In this document: positions 1 through 12,200 of the stretch, piece by piece
Position numbering within the stretch: the first letter of the stretch is position 1
Layout of the letters: each line of letters starts with the position of its first letter
NCBI GenBank assembly: GCA_029891385.1
Contig: JAIWQS010000251.1
Coordinates: forward strand, 310,001 to 374,000
Origin: Erythroxylum novogranatense
Lineage: Eukaryota > Streptophyta > Magnoliopsida > Malpighiales > Erythroxylaceae
Direction: 5' to 3'
DNA: 64,000 nucleotides
The notes under the pieces: generated by a model
The model's database searches: none
What the model was told of the DNA's origin: nothing
Seen by the model: only the letters and a program-made list of their open reading frames with translations
Made by a program: the position numbers and the translations under genes

Positions 1-2304
1 AAAAGACTTGAACTTTTACGTATTCAAACATTAATTTAGCAAATGATTATTTCAATAATGAAATTAATCACGTGCATTAGACATTAATAAAAATAATCAT
101 AAAATAGAAGTATAAAAAGGCAATTTAAAATATGAGTAAATGAAATATTTCACTATAAGAACCAATTTCCTCCCAATCTTCAAAGCTCCAAAATGAGCTT
201 CTCCTTCCTTTAATCAAGAATAAAAGATTTAGTCAACAATAGTCATTCCTACCACTAAAAGCTAAAGAAAAACTACTCTAATGTTGACTAAAAAGAAAAA
301 ACTTTGAGAAACAAGAAAATGTAGCTAAAAATTGGATGATTTGCATGTTCACATCTTGGCTTGATTTATAGTCTTTAAAACCCATATGAAAAACCCAAAC
401 CTAGCTAAAATAAGGTTAATCACTTTTAATATGTTTTTCTCTTGTAGATTCGAAATCTTGAATTTGTAGTTTTTACTGAGTGTGCCCACATCTAAGATCA
501 CGTCGTATTATTTTTTTAGACTTCACTCTAATTTGATTCCCATAATCTGATATCAAATGCAAATTAAAATGTTTTGGTAGCTTAATCTCCTTGATTCCCC
601 TTAATAATTTGTGATTTTGACTATTTATTTTAAACTTTTCAAATTTGGATTAAGGTTTAATCTTTTTCTTAAAAGAATTGAATTTGAGCACATTAAAATA
701 AGATTGTAAAGGATTTGAATGCTAAAAATTAGGCAAAATTATGGCACATCACTGGAGTTATAGTAGTCTATTGTGGCCAAGATGAAAGGGAAGGTATGCT
801 TACTGCCACATGTGCCTAAGGAAAATACCAGATTGTGAACATGGCTTTCCTGTCAAAATTTAGCAACTATAGGCTCCTAAAATCAATTTATCATGTCATC
901 GTGATCCGCATACCATTCTTTACAATCACCGCTAACGCTAGAGTGTTGCGATCACCAGAGAACAACTTTCTCGGCGGTTTGTCGAGTTCTTCGCCACTAG
1001 GACGATCGGTTTGGATGGTATAGACTTTGACATCGAAAGAGGTGAACCACACTATGTTGCTCTTGCCGTAGGTTGTCGAGCTGAAAATGGAAAAGGAAAG
1101 TGTATTTAACAAAGAACACCACAATGTCCATTTCCAAACTATTATCTCAATGGTGTACTATCAACAGATTATTTGACTATGTCGGATTTATTTCTACAAC
1201 AAGCCCCCGTTAGACTATAGTTCTAGCAATCCCGACAATTTTAAAACTCCCGGACTAAATGGACGTCAACTATTCTTGCCACAAAGTTCTTTGTAGGAAT
1301 CCTAACATCTCGAGCATTTGCATATAACAAATAAATGTTCTCAACACACAAGTATAACGATGATAAGATCGGCTACAATTCCGTAATTATGAGTATTGTT
1401 TATTTTAGGTAGAGGTGTCTTGTGGTCCAAAATCAAAGAGCAAACTCGAATTCTAACCGAGTCTTAAAAATAAAACTCATTCCTCTCCATCATCTACTTG
1501 ATATATTCGATATGTTAGAATGGCATCCACTTCATACATTTTTATAGAAGGTATGATTCTTTATGTGACGCCTAAAATTCCTAAACAACAATCTAGACAA
1601 AAATTTTCACAATTACATCAATAATTAAAAACTTTCATTAGTCTAAAAAATATTGTTCATCATTAACAAAAAATGTTTGTACAATCATCCCAAACTGTAA
1701 CATTTAAAAGCATATACAATAAAACAAATTGATTTGCCCACCTAAAATCTACAATGTTAATCGTATGCACCAAAGTTATTAACATTCTCTCTATCTTTTA
1801 AAAAAATATAGCGGCAAAAAGTGAGTTGTCTATTCAATAAGGGTAACATAACAGTATCCTTAAGATCAAATAACTCAACACACACACAAACACACATACA
1901 CACACATATATATGTAATAAAATACATAAGCAATACTGAGTAAACATCCATAATAATAATATTATTAATACTAATTATTTTTAATTACTACTATTTATAT
2001 TTTACCTCTTTATTAACTGAATTAACAGGGTCATGCTTAACCTAATAGGCTTCCATTCAATGGTTTGCAACTTATTAGGCTTACATTGAATGGTCTGTCA
2101 GCTCATTTATACTCATTATAATAAAACATAATCAAATATGTAAATATCGGTATATGGTACCCCAATCTGTTAATCTAATTTAGTACCTTAGTATCATTCT
2201 AATATCTAGCTATTAACACAGGATATTCCCAGGACTTGGGTACTTCAATACCACTTTGATACCTAACCATTGTCAAAGGGCATCTCTAGGACTCAAAGTG
2301 CCCC
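1..2304. other. Unassigned AT-rich DNA
   Basis: I recognise no gene, RNA or complete repeat here. Most of it is very AT-rich. About 830-1310 is noticeably richer in GC, but its short open frames on both strands resemble no family I know, and it could be a decayed gene or transposon fragment. The sequence next to the solo LTR at 2310 is undisturbed, as the 5-bp target duplication shows. Confidence 0.5.
1876..1914. repeat. CA/TA microsatellite
   Basis: Short imperfect run of CA dinucleotides passing into TA dinucleotides. It is a simple-sequence repeat with no sign of other function. Confidence 0.85.
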
Positions 2305-2854
2305 AGTTTTGTAACATCCCGTTACCGAAGTGACGGGTATATTTGAAAATTGGATCGGGTCAGGTTAGAGTACAGGCAAATGTGAATTTTACATGATACA
2401 TGCATCATAATTTCTATAGTCATCGGTAAATGATTATTGATGGCATAAGTATATTAATATACATACATGTATGACATTTCCCGATTGAATTGTGGAAAAA
2501 ATTGGAAATTGTGTGATAAGTGTATAAATGAGTTTCGAATAGGGAATTGGAATGAGAAAATTGAATTTAGAGGATTGAATTATGAGATTGGAGTGTAGGA
2601 ATATGTAATTCCAAATTTTGTGAATTTATGGAAATTTTTCTCGAATTTTAGAGAATCGAGACCGGACCGGAAAAATAGTATAGTGATCGATTAATTGAAT
2701 TCGGTCCTAGATTTATTGACAATTGATATGAGACAAATTGAGTTGTGATTTTAAGAGTTATTATTAATTGTTATTGCGAATCGGGAGAAATTAGAATCGA
2801 AATTGGATTGAGGTGGTTCGAATGGGACTTCAGTAGCAAACAAGCCCTAAGTCA

Positions 2855-2871
2855 TTATATATATATATATG
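2855..2871 (+). promoter_or_regulatory. Candidate TATA box of solo LTR A
   Basis: An alternating TA run lies about 120 bp upstream of the first predicted donor (2991). Comparable TATA-like runs sit ahead of exon 1 in B, C, F and H, so it is the likely core promoter of the LTR. The transcription start itself is not visible. Confidence 0.45.
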
Positions 2872-3264
2872 TCTAAAGCATCGACGAAATCGCTTTTGCT
2901 TTCAAAATGATTGAGTTTCGCTGTGGGTGGAGAGTAGCTTGGATTTGGAGATTCTTGGAGGATTTTCAAAGGGTTGAAAGCTAGAATCAAGTAAGCTTCT
3001 TCTTCTTTATGATTTCAATCGCTTAATTTGATCATCGAGTGAGTAACGAAATCGTTATGAGGATTTGAAAGTTTCGGAAGTTAGGTTTTGAGAAAAACGT
3101 TGATTTTGATTTGGGTTTTTAATGAATAATGGTTATTTGATGGATTTAAGGTTAGAAATGAGTTGAGTGTAGTATATGTAGTTGATTGGGAGTGATCTGG
3201 AGTGTTTTGGATGGATTTAAACCAGAAGATCTGAGAAATTTCTGGGTTTCGGATGATTTTCTGG

Positions 3265-3476
3265 GTTCGCACGTCGCGACGTGTGATGAACACGCCGCGG
3301 CGAGCCAACCCAGCGTGCACGTCGCGACGATAAGGAAATAATTTAATTGGTGCGCCGCGACGAGCGAGATAAGTCCACACGTCATGAAAGCAAAGAAGGC
3401 AAGACGTCATGACGAAAGCTGAGGATTTTACGCTGAGGCGAGAGGTGTGGATTCGTCGCGGCGAGGACATGTGAAC
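3265..3476 (+). repeat. CpG-rich palindromic cassette, LTR A
   Basis: A GC-rich island in AT-rich DNA, with two perfect CGTCGCGACG palindromes and several one- or two-base variants, separated by AT-rich spacers. It falls inside predicted intron 1. Related but longer arrays sit at the matching place in both LTRs of element B. Confidence 0.8.
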
Positions 3477-4329
3477 CCGAAGAGAAATGGTTTATTTTTA
3501 TAGGAAATTTTGAGGATTAATTTTCTTATGAGTTTGGTTATTGGATCAATTGATTTTGAGACTAAGAATTGCATATGGGAGAATGAAATTAAGTGATTTT
3601 AAGGTGATTGTTACAAGTAATGAGTTTGAGGTTTAATTTCAATTGAATTGGTTCCTTGATGATTAATTGGATTTTAGAGACTGATTAATTGGAATTTAGA
3701 GGCTAAGATTTTGTGAATTGATAAGATGAGAATTTGAAATTTAATCGGATGATTATCGGAATCTAGTGGCAGTGAACAGTGAATGTGATTTCAATTGAAA
3801 TGTGACTTTAGAGTATGAAAATTTGTAAATTGAATTATGATATTTGGAATTATTATGAATTAGAGTGAAAGAGGATTGAGTTGGGAATATTTAGGGAATG
3901 TCATAACATGTACAATACTCAGTGTATTTGCTACATTTGCATTTTTTTAAATATTGGAAATTGTGCAATGAGTGATATTCGATTATTCTGATTGTTTTAG
4001 AGGCACCGATGGAGCAATTCCACGGGCAGTGTTAAGACTTCCAGGCTGTAGCTCGGAAGTGCAGGTGAGTAACCTAGTTGGTTTCTCAACCTTTATGTGT
4101 TTAACTTTATGCAAATATGCCATGTGGAGTTAAGGACGGACTATACGTGCTTGATTTGACCACGGGTGTTCGGGATATTTGGACTGTGATATAGAAGTGC
4201 TGGTTGTGCATAAATTGTTCATAATTGATTTCAAATGGTGAGAATTAGGTATGTGGAATCCTAATATGATGCATGTATTGTAAAGTGAACATGTGCATAC
4301 ATGCATAACAGTATGATCAGATAAAAAGC

Positions 4330-4491
4330 GTTGTGACCGTGCGTACATTGATATGAGAGCTTTAAGCTCAACGCATGTGGCTTCGTGCCCAACGATTGTC
4401 AGAGCTATATGCTCAACGTATTAGGGCTTTTGAGCCCAATGTTTCAGAGCCTATGGCTCAACGTATATGAGCTCAGGCGCACGGTCACAAC
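4330..4491 (+). repeat. Closed hairpin array, LTR A
   Basis: Arms GTTGTGACCGTGCG (4330-4343) and CGCACGGTCACAAC (4478-4491) are exact reverse complements and enclose five short palindromes of the kind GAGCTTTAAGCTC, GGCTTCGTGCC and GAGCCTATGGCTC, most followed by AACG or AATG. In RNA this would fold as a multi-branched ring closed by a 14-bp stem. Matching structures are seen in B, C and I. Confidence 0.7.
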
Positions 4492-5104
4492 AACGAAAGA
4501 AAATGAAAGAGTCACATGTACATTACATATATGAATATTTACATGCGAATTGTGTGAAAGGCGATACGCCTTATATGTGTGAGTTTGGTAATGCATGGAC
4601 TAATTTGGAATGTGATATTATGTGATACAATGTGAATTGATTGTATATGCATGAGTTGAGTAAACCATCGATGATGGTTACTCATTGAGTTTCGCAAACT
4701 CACCCAAATTTGCGACTATTTTTCAGGACAGTGATAGTTTGACTTCTAGCTCCGATCAGTGAGACTTATCCTGCTGTGTGTGTGCCGAGAGAGCATGGCC
4801 TGATTACATCATTGGGGATCTTTTGGGTATTTTGTGGATGACTTAGCTAGGAGCCATTTTAGTTCTTTTGGACTTGTACGGTTGTGTATATGACTGATGA
4901 TGTAAATATGGTTTAAGTAATGAAATGAGAAGTACGATTTGGTTTTAAAAATTTAGTGAATTCGATATTATTGTTTTATTATATTGATGCCATGAGGTGT
5001 ATAAAAATGATCGTTTAGTAGTGCACCCTCGTCGTAGGTTATACATCGGGACGACCTAAGGGCGCCCCGGCGTATACTCTACGGTGAGGGGGCGCTACAA
5101 GTTT

Positions 5105-6904
5105 TTACTCCACGAATTGGTACCTAGCTATGACTCGCTCATCTTTCAATAACTCATTAATTTACGACTATCGAATACAGTCTATCCTAAGCAAACTAGA
5201 GATTTACAACTTTTATAGTCTATCCTCAAACAATTATAGATCATTCTCTATCTAATTTCGTGAACATAATTTTTCTTATCCTAATATTCTTAATTATATG
5301 CATAACTGACAATTATAAATATAAAAAATTTCCCAAATTTTTAGGCAATACACATCATAATATTGAACGTTTTGTTCCTTGTCAATTATTTATTAATAAA
5401 TAAAATTCTTCAAAATATTTCTTATATTTAAAATCTATATATTTAATTATTAATCATTAATTTAAGTAATTACTAATTCAAAATATGATTCACGATCAAG
5501 TAATTTATTAATAACAAAATTTTACAAGTTTTAGGACCGTACAAAATTATAAGGGTATAATTTAAGGTTACCCTTAATTGATTTTCATGACTTAACTATT
5601 TTAATTGGTCTAATCTATTCCTTAATCCATCCTCCTGACGTTGACATTTATTTAAGAAAAATTTTCAAACCCTATTACACTTGGTAATCTAAAGTTACCC
5701 CTTTTTGATACTTTATTCTTATTTAATAAAATATCCTTACTTTATCTTACCACCATAATTACTAAAATACTTTTAATTGTTAAATTTTCTATTTTAACCC
5801 CATGTTTTTTATTATTACTAAAATATGCTAAGAAATAAATTCTAATTTTAATTTTGTCCTTAATAAATCTTGAATTTTCCTTAAAATTTCTTCTTCTTCT
5901 CCCTTTCTCTTCTCCTAACTCCTCTTTTCTCATATTTTCAATCACTTTTCTCCTTTTTTCAATTTCATCAAAATTGTTATCACAAACAATTAGAATATAA
6001 TTCCAACTGGAAATTAGTTTAGGATGATAAAAATCACTAATAAAAGGGAAGTAATTTAGCTAAAATCTTACCTATATAATGTTTTATACCTTTCTAATGG
6101 ATTTTGTTAATCTCTATAATTTTTCGTCAAACCTACTACAAAATAAACAAAATTAGGAAATACAAGAGAAAAGTTTCACATAAAGGAGAAAGATAATTAC
6201 CACTTGAAAATATGGAAAGAAGAAGAAGAAGAATAGAACATTAAATTTGATTAAGTTCAAACTTTTCAACCAATTCAAAGCTCAGTTAAGATTAGATATT
6301 TTAATTTCTTCCCTTTAGTATATTGATTTTCAATTGTTACTAAATTTTTCAATCAACTATTAACCTATTAAAATTTAATAAAATTTTTTTCTTTAATATA
6401 AATAAATCCTTATCATAATAATCGATAATTTAAACATTTATTAAAAATTTCAAAATAAAGATACTTTTATTAATAAGTTTTAACATTAATAATTAAATTT
6501 ATAAATACTATAATATTCCATAATTTAATTGTATTATAACAGAAAAAAAGTTTGGAAAAGTTACTAATATCTATCTAGCATTTGAGGCCAAGGCTCCTGG
6601 CGGTCTACACCTGACCAGAGTTCATAGTTCATGGCTTGTAGTAATTCACAGCTTGGAACTAGGAAGGTTCTATGCATTGGGCCTGAATTCATCATTCAGA
6701 GACCCGCATCTTCAAACCTGAAATGCAGTTCAACCACCCCGTATATGCCGGCATTGTATGTCTTTAATATAAAGCTAACGTTGTTGACTTTCAATGTGAA
6801 CTTGTTAAACATTAGCGTAAATTTTCTCTTTTTTGCCAAACCTACACTCAACCTAAAGAACTTGGAAATTTCTCAGCTTGACGGATTGAACGAGTGAGGA
6901 AAAG
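5105..6904. other. AT-rich DNA without recognised genes
   Basis: Strongly AT-rich, with short purine/pyrimidine tracts such as TTCTTCTTCTTC near 5885 and GAAGAAGAAGAA near 6220. About 6575-6900 is less AT-rich and has an 88-codon open frame on the + strand at 6631, which resembles nothing I know. It may belong to the copia remnant on its right. Confidence 0.5.
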
Positions 6905-7431
6905 TTTAATGGAAAATTTGTAATACCTAACAGTATCTCAGTTGTATATCCTGAATGAATGTAAAAAGATAAGAAATAAAAAATACAGAAATACCTAATT
7001 TCAATTTTCATAACTTCAAACGAACTTTTCAAAGCTAAAATGAACGTGAATCTACCGCCGTCTTTACGGGAACTCCTCTCCAGAACACGAGTAAGATCTT
7101 TATATAGTTTTCTCAAAATGTAAGCTCTCTTAACAATTCAGAGAATTCTTATACTTACGATTGATTATATAAGTAATTGTATGAGACTTTATCTTTTATA
7201 TAACATCCATATCGACTTTCTCATCACAAGGCTAATATGGTTGTGGTCCACACTAATAAGAATCAATTTTTCATACGAACTTTGACTCATTAATTTAGAA
7301 CTTTTATGAGCAACTTTATTATCTTTATCTAGATCAAATTACATAATTACTTAACCGATAATTTATTGAAAAACTAAAAAATGCAATTAATAGTTGTTCA
7401 ACTTTATGAGAAAGGACAAAATTATCCAACA
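6905..7431 (-). mobile_element. LTR of a Ty1/copia remnant (outer edge unresolved)
   Basis: Read on the minus strand, TGTTGGATAATT starts at 7431 directly after a purine tract (AAAGGGGAGAA, 7432-7442), the usual order polypurine tract then 3' LTR. A TATA-like TTATATAAAAG lies near 7188-7201. The far end is not certain, so the left boundary given is approximate. Confidence 0.45.
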
Positions 7432-7495
7432 TTCTCCCCTTTGAACAAGCATTAATTGCAGTTTTAACTCTAGTTTAAAAACAGTTTAAAAATTC

Positions 7496-7760
7496 GATTA
7501 AGCCACGCTACTGAATTAATCGACAACACCTCATCTGTTAGTGCCAGATGAAGATTTGCAATAACATTTCCGTCCATCCCATTTCACTTATTATCATCTG
7601 TGAATATTGTCGGCTTTTCGTTGATGGCTGCTAGACAGTTATCTTTTCTCAAAATAGCCTTCATCTTCAACTTCCATAATGAGAAATTACTCTTATTGAA
7701 CTTTTCAATATCAAATTTTGCTGTCATTGTTTCTATCACTAATAGAATTTTGGCTCCCAC
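7496..7760 (-). pseudogene. gag: Ty1/copia gag N-terminal fragment
   Basis: The minus strand from an ATG at 7727 encodes a copia-type Gag start (KFDIEKFN..FSLWKLKMKAIL..DNCLAAI, later LHLALTDEVLS), typical of the plant copia capsid-precursor (UBN2) domain. An in-frame TGA at 7584-7586 sits where the family has Trp, a G-to-A type change. After about 75 codons the frame breaks off, and the polypurine tract follows within about 65 bp. Nearly all of gag plus protease, integrase, RT and RNase H are therefore missing: an internal-deletion derivative. The upstream side is cut at about 7765, where the truncated LTR of element C begins. Confidence 0.75.
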
Positions 7761-7769
7761 TATTTTTCA

Positions 7770-9299
7770 AATCAACAAAACTCAGATGTCATAGTTGCGG
7801 TTACTGTTCACAGGCAATGGAACAGTAACTTTCCATGCAAAATTTCACTCTTCTATCATTGGAATTCAACAACACCCATTTCACACTTTCTTGGCAGCAC
7901 TAACCTCTTTCCTTTCCATGCAAAATTAATCATCAATATGAATTCAAAATCAAGCTAAAACCAATCAAAACCTTGTTCATTCATTAACCCTCTTCCATGT
8001 CTTACACAAACATACCCAATAATTCAACCCACATGTTTCATGAACTTCATGCATCATGAATCATAGAGAATGAACAATATTTACCAATCAATGCATCTAA
8101 CAACCAATTTATTTATTAAATGCATACTTGAAAGCTTAAACCAAACCAAAACTTACCAAGTCAAGCTTTTCCTCTTAATTGCTTCAACTAACACCAACTT
8201 CTCCTACTACTTTATTTCTCAATCTTATGAATGGTTCTCCTCATGTAGGAAGAAGAAGGTGTAGGTTCATAAGCATGTAAGGAATCTCTCAAGGTTAGAG
8301 GAAATAACACTTTAGCTTAGAAAGATGAAAAGTTTGATGGAGAGACAAAGTGAAAGAGGTTTTCGTGGAGGAGGAGTATTTTGCATTTAAAACTCTTCTC
8401 TTCATCTCTTCCTTAAGGCATATCCGAGAGTGAAGGATAAGGAAGCATAATGAAACATTAAAAGAAGGACAATGGGTGGCAAAAGATGATTTGTCCAAGT
8501 AAAGGAAAAGTCAACAATATCTACTATGATATATATTGAATCTAGCCACCCAATTTTCGGTTCCATAAAACAATAAGCCTCCCTTTCCACTTAAGTCACC
8601 GAAATCTAAAAGATGAAGGCATTAAATGACATAAACACTTGGCAATTTGTGGAGGAATGAAGAAAGTCAAAGAACCAATCCAATTGTTGACAAAAATCAA
8701 CAAAGACCAAGCAAAATTTCATTCTAACTTCGGTCCTACCAATATTTAAGGATCCATTTATGGGTCCTCCCAAATATACAAGGGTTTAATTACCAAATAA
8801 CAGTAGAAAATCAACCGGTTCATCATTTGACGAATTTTTTTCCGGTCCGGGAATTTCCGGGAATTTTCCCCGAATCATTTTTTTGAAAATTATATAAATT
8901 CCCTAAAATTATAAAACAGATAACAGTGCACTCCAAATGATTTTTCAATCACGACAATCACCTTTTCTACCCCAAAATATGTTTAGGCCAGTCATCGGCG
9001 ATTTTGCCGGTCCGAGAATTTTCTCGAAAATTCGAAAAATTCTGAAAATCCTTAAAATCAAAAACGCTAATAAATAAGACTCGAATAATTTTCAAATCCC
9101 ATAACCACGTTAATCACAATAAAATACCGTTAGGCCCAATTACCGGGAATGTCATGAATGCATATACCATAATTCCATATACACAATTGATATTGTGTAT
9201 CAATCCTGTTATGCATGAACAGTAATAATTATTCCTAATTAATCTCATCATATGCCAACTTTACTATTTTACCCTTCCAGGAGGGGGTGGGATGTTACA
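7770..9299 (-). mobile_element. Element C, truncated 3' LTR copy
   Basis: It matches 15491-17028 almost base for base, with scattered substitutions and 1-2 bp indels, and ends at the shared boundary GGGATGTTACA. About 2.6 kb of the LTR (the part equivalent to 12886-15490) is missing on the left, where copia sequence abuts it. The predicted intron 1 donor (ACTTAC on the + strand at 8151-8156) is kept, but exon 2 and intron 2 are lost. Open frames of 60-90 codons in both copies are conserved only because the LTRs are duplicates. Confidence 0.85.
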
Positions 9300-12200
9300 A
9301 TTCTCCCCTCCTTATAAGAATTTCGTCCTCGAAATTCTCAGTCAACGATTCCCTATGACAGTAATCATATGATTTTACATATCTCATACACTTTTCCACT
9401 TAATGATTCACTTTTGGAGTGATCGTAGTAATCACTCTCAGTCCGTAACTCAGTTACTAATTTGGCTAACTCTTTATCACTTAGGACAGTAAACGGATTT
9501 GACAATACTATTAGTTGGCGATCTCATTTCTTAGCTATCTCACTTGCCATTTCTAGAATAGTCACCTCCTTTGGTTCCGATATATATAACTCAGTTCAGT
9601 ATTTTCGAATCTATTCATTGATCACATTTTATCCTTCCAATACTTTTTCCCTAATGCCATATAGTCCAATTTCTGTTCCATTGAGTACGTTTCCATTTCT
9701 TTGGTACCTCCCTTAATCACGTCAGGGACGATTTACATTCCTTTGGTACCAATACAGTGACATTAATTCCAATTCACTATCAGTAACAATGTACCTAATG
9801 CAGTCATTTATTATATGCCATTCACTTTATCTTTAAAATCGATTCTCGTAAGACAAATCACTTTTCTATAATGTTCACACACTTTATCCGGATATACAGT
9901 TTACTCTGTCTCATTTGTCCGATCCGATTTCACTTTAGCTAACCATGCAGTCTTCCTAAGTCACTTTCCTTTGTCTCACTTATTATAGTCTCAAATCCAT
10001 CATGATCTTTGACTCCTAGTAGGCACTGCGCAGTGTAGCCGTATATTCTTACAGTCAATCAGAACTCTATAACACGATCATAATTAAACCTTTTTCCCAT
10101 TGGACATTCAACCTATAATCACTTGAGCCAAGAATTACTTTCAATTACGCAATTTCACTTTTCAAATATGCTGACTAGAATGTCTAACTTTGACTGATCA
10201 CTTTCTTGTTCTAATACCTTTTTATCGGGTACACTTATTTCTCCTTCGACTTTTGTTCACTATAGTTTTCCAATTCCATTTGTATATTCAAACTCATCAT
10301 AAAAACTTCCCCCTTTACTTTCTGCACTCTTAACCTTTCTTATCACTATTTTTACAACTTCAATTTTCCAGAAACTCCTCACAATAACCCATAATCTGCT
10401 TGACAATCATTGACAATCCCAATATCTGTAATTGATTTGTTCATTGCAGCATTATCTTATTTATACCCGTCTCTTTCCTCAAATTAACACAGTGTATGCT
10501 TATGGGAATCTACAGTCTCCAAGGCTTTCAATAATGAGAATGGCACTAATACCATTTATCACAGTCAGTTCAATTTATTTCATACTTGTTCAACATATTG
10601 TCACAGTTCAATACTCGCTGCCCACTCTTTCCAATGTATGTATATCATCAGTATCAGATTCCTCAATTAGTCCCATCGTTCTTTTTACTTTTCACTGTTC
10701 AACACTTCCAAACACATTCTGTCTCTAATCACAGTTACTACCATTTGCTTACCTCGCATAAATCCCTTATTAGGGTCCTATTGACTTTACCATACATCTT
10801 TTACCCTTTTCATTGAGTCCACACTTAGTGTATCTGCAATTTCTTTATGAAGGTGTCACTACATCACCTCATTGTCAGTTTCCCTTTTTGACCCTCTTGT
10901 CTCTATTCAGTTACTCTTTTTCATTTTCTCTTCTCATTTGTTTTCATATCTTTCATATCAACATATGTTGATACCTTGTCATCCATATTTAAACCTCCAA
11001 AAATTTTCCATTTTATTTTAGTATCTCTCTTCTCAGTTCGGGACTCTTTTATTTTTCGTTTCAAATCTAGATTCCTCAACAGTTTTACATCATAACTGGA
11101 GATCGATTCACTTCACATTGCAATAGAATCACCTCAAATTAAAATCTCACTCATATGTAATTCTTTACATTTCTGTACATACAATGCAGATAATCTCAGC
11201 AGTATGAGCTATGACCCAATTTCACTTTTAATTTTGTCCACAAAAGTCTCATCAACCAATGATTATTCCTAATTGTGTTTCAATCCTTCTTCACTATACG
11301 CATAATCTCAATCAAGACACTCTTATGTCATCATTTAATGATCGTAACATTCCTTTCATGAAGGTTCCTTGTGGCGATCACTTAAACACTTTCTTTCACA
11401 CTTATTCAGTAATCTATACCACAACATTTTATCCGAAACCAATTTGTAACCCATACAATTCAAATTTCCTTAAGACTCCTTTCCGCTTATACTCATCCTC
11501 AACTAAATGGTGATACCGAATCATTTTCATTTCCACTCATATAGGCACACTTAATCTACTTGTGTCTTACTTTAATCCATTAAAACTTCACACTTATAAT
11601 CACTCTAAACATTTACCGCTCATTTCCTCTATGGTTTCCATATATCGTAATATATATTTCATTAGTCACAATTCAACATTCTTGTCCAATAGATATTATC
11701 AACGATAAATCGATTTAAATGCAACAATTCTTTTCATATACCACTATTGTGGTTTCATTTTTTTCAAGATCTTTATTTCATTCTCCCCGAATCATTAAAC
11801 TGTATGTCTCATTCCCCTATCCGTTACGTGCAACTTGACCTTGTAAGGTCATATCAATTTGACTTATCAACTTGTGATCATTATTCCTATTTTTTTCATT
11901 ACATTTCGCTACTTATCTTCTATTTTCCTCAAACAGTCTATGATCGGGTGTTCACAGTCCCCAATACCCGACAAAATCGTTGATACCACTCCATTTTAAA
12001 TACCTATCCATTTACCATTTTCATGTCCATATACACCTAATTCAAGATTTCCGATACACCATCAAGAGAAATCATCATCTGCTTTTTTTATAATGATTTT
12101 ATCATACAATTTCCAACTTCAAGCACCATAATCACCTAACAATTTCAGTCCCAAACTTATGCGGTCCAAATCCTAACCATTTCACAAATTCTTCAGTTTA

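Larger units (their letters stand above)
2991..4726 (+). other. Putative two-intron leader module, solo LTR A
   Basis: Read from splice-site-like sequences: donor AA|GTAAGC at 2991, acceptor TTTTAG|AGG with exon 2 at 4001-4064 (64 nt), donor GCAG|GTGAGT at 4065, and acceptor TTTTTCAG|GA ending at 4726. Exon 2 contains CTTCC...GGAAG, a possible hairpin at its 3' end. Intron 2 (662 nt) holds the closed hairpin array at 4330-4491 and two small hairpins just before the acceptor. The same order recurs in every other long LTR here, which is the main evidence. Exon 2 lengths differ between families by amounts not divisible by three, so a non-coding leader is more likely than protein. Splicing is inferred, not shown. 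Confidence 0.55.
2310..5099 (+). mobile_element. Solo LTR A (TGTAACATCCCG type)
   Basis: The element begins TGTAACATCCCG and ends GGGCGCTACA, with the AGTTT duplication at 2305-2309 and 5100-5104. No primer site, polypurine tract or coding sequence lies between the ends, so this is one 2.79-kb LTR left by LTR-LTR recombination. Its ends match the LTRs of elements H and I, and more loosely B and C, which places it with the long-LTR Tekay-like chromoviruses. From 5' to 3' it holds a TATA run, a CpG-rich palindromic cassette (3265-3476) and a putative two-intron leader. Short open frames inside it are not genes. Confidence 0.9.

Noticed and set aside
835..1124. Facing open frames (62 and 77 codons) in a GC-richer patch
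   Set aside because: No domain or family resemblance, and no start or splice context. It is too weak to call a gene.
1564..1600. Possible LTR start TGTGACGCC
   Set aside because: The start resembles some plant LTRs, but I found no matching end, duplication, primer site or second copy.
3081..3470. 129-codon minus-strand open frame in solo LTR A
   Set aside because: It lies in the CpG cassette and the predicted intron, with no recognisable domain.
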